From NCBI GenBank assembly GCA_938046755.1, contig CALIXC010000142.1, positions 1-17,526 on the forward strand: a DNA stretch of 17,526 nucleotides, given 5' to 3'. This DNA is from an uncultured Lautropia sp. (GTDB lineage: Bacteria; Pseudomonadota; Gammaproteobacteria; Burkholderiales; Burkholderiaceae_E). Position 1 is the stretch's first letter. Every line of letters starts with the position of its first letter. The notes under the pieces are model-generated. The model was given only the letters and a program-made list of their open reading frames with translations, did no database searches and had not been told where the DNA came from. This document shows, piece after piece, positions 15,045 through 17,526 of the stretch. Position numbers and translations under genes: made by a program.

Positions 15045-16244
15045 TCAACCTGCCGTCTCGCCCTTGTGCTCACCATCTACCGTCGTGCACACGGCAGGAT
15101 GTGCTGCCGGCGCCGAAGCATCAGCGGGTGTAGACATCAACGGCTTCGGATCCACCAGCCCCAGCAGGCCGCCCCCCACCATCGGGCCAGTCCCCTGACC
15201 CACAGTCCCGCCCGACAGCAGGTTGGGCACTGCACCTACCGACGCTTGGCCCTGTCCTAGACCCCAGCGAACCGGCCCCTGCTCCGGCATGAAATAGGAC
15301 GGATCATGCCGCTGCGGCGCAGGCCCCGTATTGCTCTGTACCGGGGTACGCTGAGGTACCGGACGCAGCGTGCCGGCGCCCAGCGCGCTCCCCTGGCCCG
15401 TGGGACCATTCGACTTCACGGCAGCCATCAGCAGAGGTGAGCGCCGTGCGGGCGACATCATCCGCGTCGTGGCCACCACCTTCACCGGAATGCGTCCCTG
15501 CAGGTAATACAGGCAGTTGCCGCTTCCGGCTCCCCCCTGGGCCACCAGGCCCGCCAGTGAATCACAGCCGTGCAGCGTGCGCATGGCCTTCAGAAACAGG
15601 GTGGACACCCCCGGTACCCGCAACGGCACCCCGTAGGTCACCTCCAGCCGCAGCATGTTGGCATCGGCCAGCGTCTGACCGGAACTGCGCCCGATCGGCT
15701 CATTCCCACGATAGCCCGACGTGCCACTAGCCGGCATCGTCTTCTCGCGCCGGTTGTCCAGGTTGTCATTCGGAATCTCGTCCTGACCGACAATCTTCTC
15801 GCCAAAAGGATCCAGCGCCGGCCCCGCCCAGTCCGAAAAACTCTCCAGCGTCGGAGACAGCTGCTTCACCTCGATCCACTGGGCCGCACGCCCACCCGTC
15901 ACATGCAGCCTTGCCTGCTGCTCCTTCAGCATCTTCTCGGCCATGCTGCCTGCCCCATAAAGCCAAGGTACCAGACCGCTGGCCAGGCCCTTCAGGATCG
16001 CCTCCTCACCCGCATGCTCGACCGCGCCCGCCCGTGCCGCCTCCTGCAGCGCATAACCTACCGACTGGCGCGCATGAAAGACCAGCACCATCTGCACGAC
16101 GGCCATGCCGACCAGCAGCAGCGCCGGAACAGCCACCACCAGCTCCACCATCGACACGCCACGCTGCCGATGTCCCTGCCACTTTCCATCCCGAATATGG
16201 GAAACGGCGAAAGACACTGATACTGCCATGAGGGAATCGTTCAT
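15045..16244 (-). CDS. TadE-like pseudopilin with Gly/Pro-rich C-terminal extension
   Basis: Minor pilin-like proteins of the TadE family support assembly of Flp/Tad pili or related secretion systems. The product is 399 aa, longer than typical TadE proteins. A basic N-terminus (KWQGHRQRG) leads to a type IV prepilin-like site G29/V30 with Glu at +5 (GVSMVEL). The transmembrane helix spans 35-56, and the TadE hallmark HARQSVGYALQEAARAGAVEH spans about 57-77. A periplasmic domain follows to about 262, with two cysteines (C227, C244) that may form a disulfide. From about 280 to the end it is Gly/Pro/Gln-rich low complexity. The start at 16244 lies seven bases after the upstream stop; ATG 16229 is an alternative. 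No good Shine-Dalgarno is visible for either, so coupling to the upstream gene is likely. Confidence 0.85.
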   Translation of the reverse strand: MNDSLMAVSVSFAVSHIRDGKWQGHRQRGVSMVELVVAVPALLLVGMAVVQMVLVFHARQSVGYALQEAARAGAVEHAGEEAILKGLASGLVPWLYGAGSMAEKMLKEQQARLHVTGGRAAQWIEVKQLSPTLESFSDWAGPALDPFGEKIVGQDEIPNDNLDNRREKTMPASGTSGYRGNEPIGRSSGQTLADANMLRLEVTYGVPLRVPGVSTLFLKAMRTLHGCDSLAGLVAQGGAGSGNCLYYLQGRIPVKVVATTRMMSPARRSPLLMAAVKSNGPTGQGSALGAGTLRPVPQRTPVQSNTGPAPQRHDPSYFMPEQGPVRWGLGQGQASVGAVPNLLSGGTVGQGTGPMVGGGLLGLVDPKPLMSTPADASAPAAHPAVCTTVDGEHKGETAG

Positions 16245-16251
16245 GATGATT

Positions 16252-17493
16252 TCACGCAGGGTTCCGACGAGGCACGTGCACCGCTGGCGCCTCGTCCAGA
16301 TACTCGATCACCGGCCTTGTGGCGGGGCCCTTGCCGGAACCTTGGCCTGTCACACCTTCCGGCAGTCTCCCCTCGGCTGCGATGGGCGTTTCCGCGCCCC
16401 CAGCCGAATACGGCCCGGACGCAGACTGTGCCCCGGAACCTGGCTGTACCGGATAGCCGATCAGCATCGCAGGCGGTGACGAATTCTTCGGCCGGTACAC
16501 ATCCCTTTCCACCTGCCGCATCGGATTCTGTCCAACAGGATCGTTCGATACCTTTCCATGGCGAACAAAATGCACTGCCCGGTTCTCTCGAACCGTTCGC
16601 GCATCCAGTTCCACGGACACGACATCTGGCCCCGCTGCGTTCACAGCCCGAGAAAATGCATGGTCACGAGAAACACCAGAACCACCGGGAATGCCTGAAG
16701 GAACGCCAGGACTGGCCGGAACACCGCCCAGCATCTGCTGGATCCGATCCACCTGGGCCAGCACACTGTCCACCAGCAGGGCTTCGGCCTGCTCGGTCAG
16801 GCCCGCCGCTTCGCGTACGGCCGGGCTCTGCTGCAGCAACGCAATATGGTCCAGCGATGTCTGCGTCTGCGCCACCGACAGCGTGAGCAGGTTGACCATG
16901 CCCTTCAGGCGCAACGCCTGTTGCTGCACGTCCGGCTCGGGATCACGGCCCACACTCCCCTTCGCTGCACCTACGCTGGCGCCCCTGGAGAATCCACGCT
17001 CTACGCCGCGAGAACCCGACACCGACACACCGTCTGTCGTGCCTGCTCCCGATTGGGCCGGGCCATCCACCAGAAGATGACGGTAGGCATCCAGCGCCGC
17101 TCCGGCCGAGCCTGCACGCTGGCGGATATTGCCAACACGCAGCCAGGCCGCATTCCGATATTGCGGTGCCAGTTCGATCAGCGACGAGAAGATGCGCAGC
17201 GCCTCGACATCCTCGCCTTTGCGGTAATGCTGCTCCGCTTCATCGTAGAGCTGCTGCAGCATCTGCGCCGACAGCCCGTTCTGGTTCAACGCCATGCGAG
17301 GGCATGCCAGTGAGGCCTCCGTACCCGCGGCATGTGGCACCGTTCGCCTTGCATCCACACCAACCGGCGTACTGGAAGATGCATTGCACTTGGGCCCATC
17401 CCCTCCCGGCTGAGCCGCCTGGGCAACCGGCATGGAGAGCATGACGGCGCTACACACCAGTGATGACAGCATCAGCCACCTTGCGCCGACCAC
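16252..17493 (-). CDS. Secreted TPR protein, Tad-locus partner
   Basis: I do not recognise this gene by name. It encodes about 413 aa. I favour a GTG start at 17493, preceded by GGGAGGGGG, which yields a signal peptide (GARWLMLSSLVCSAVMLSMPVAQA, cleaved near residue 26). The frame stays open to the window edge, so an earlier start at 17523 or beyond is possible; ATG 17472 is another option. Two TPR-like helical pairs span about 77-140 (LYDEAEQHYRKGEDVEALRIF, then AAWLRVGNIRQRAGSAGAALDAYRHLL). A Gly/Ser linker, a helical stretch at about 183-255 (QQALRLKGMVNLLTLSVAQT) and a Gly/Pro/Ser-rich tail follow. It is immediately upstream of the TadE-like gene in a likely operon. A TadD-like assembly or pilotin role is possible but inferred. 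Confidence 0.75.
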   Translation of the reverse strand: MVGARWLMLSSLVCSAVMLSMPVAQAAQPGGDGPKCNASSSTPVGVDARRTVPHAAGTEASLACPRMALNQNGLSAQMLQQLYDEAEQHYRKGEDVEALRIFSSLIELAPQYRNAAWLRVGNIRQRAGSAGAALDAYRHLLVDGPAQSGAGTTDGVSVSGSRGVERGFSRGASVGAAKGSVGRDPEPDVQQQALRLKGMVNLLTLSVAQTQTSLDHIALLQQSPAVREAAGLTEQAEALLVDSVLAQVDRIQQMLGGVPASPGVPSGIPGGSGVSRDHAFSRAVNAAGPDVVSVELDARTVRENRAVHFVRHGKVSNDPVGQNPMRQVERDVYRPKNSSPPAMLIGYPVQPGSGAQSASGPYSAGGAETPIAAEGRLPEGVTGQGSGKGPATRPVIEYLDEAPAVHVPRRNPA

Positions 17494-17526
17494 GGCCCCC
17501 TCCCGGCGGCGCAATGCAGCCACACC

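Noticed and set aside
1..17526. Mobile elements, CRISPR arrays, tRNA or rRNA genes
   Set aside because: No transposase or integrase motif, spaced direct-repeat array, or tRNA or rRNA signature was seen on either strand.

Overview
This is a high-GC stretch of chromosome, most likely from a betaproteobacterium of the order Burkholderiales. The pmbA/greB block divergent from darP (yjgA), the nearby molybdopterin adenylyltransferase gene, a RelA of the beta/gamma type and a Tad-pilus-type locus fit that order. A Lautropia-like organism is my guess, but the sequence alone does not prove a genus. All genes look chromosomal; no insertion sequence, CRISPR array, tRNA, rRNA or phage gene is visible.

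Layout. (1) 1-5177 is a galactose module. mglB (periplasmic galactose/glucose-binding protein) runs leftward, and its ABC partners are probably just outside the window. galT, galK and galM (Leloir pathway plus mutarotase) run rightward from the other side of a 537-bp regulatory gap. galE is not in the window. GC-rich hairpins follow mglB, galT and galK. (2) 5194-9070 is housekeeping. pmbA (tldE) and greB form a tight leftward pair. darP (yjgA) and a mogA-type gene with a 150-residue low-complexity tail run rightward. (3) 9175-11604 is relA, encoding a monofunctional-looking (p)ppGpp synthetase with a degenerate hydrolase domain. (4) 11605-13529 holds a palindrome-rich gap, a gene for an unusual enhancer-binding-protein-like regulator that lacks the GAFTGA region and has an altered Walker B, and a 200-bp intergenic leader with five consecutive hairpins, one of them a good intrinsic terminator. 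(5) 13530-14894 encodes a secreted Sel1/SLT lytic transglycosylase starting at TTG. Tandem terminators separate it from (6) 15045-17526, a leftward pair encoding a TadE-like pseudopilin with a long Gly/Pro-rich tail and a secreted TPR protein, probably the end of a Tad (Flp) pilus or secretion operon entering from the right.

How the parts fit. MglB captures galactose, GalM interconverts its anomers, GalK phosphorylates it and GalT passes it to UDP. The right end looks like an envelope-appendage locus: a pseudopilin, a TPR protein, a wall-cutting transglycosylase and a candidate regulator. The most unusual items are the regulator with degenerate AAA+ motifs and the hairpin-rich leader between it and the transglycosylase gene.
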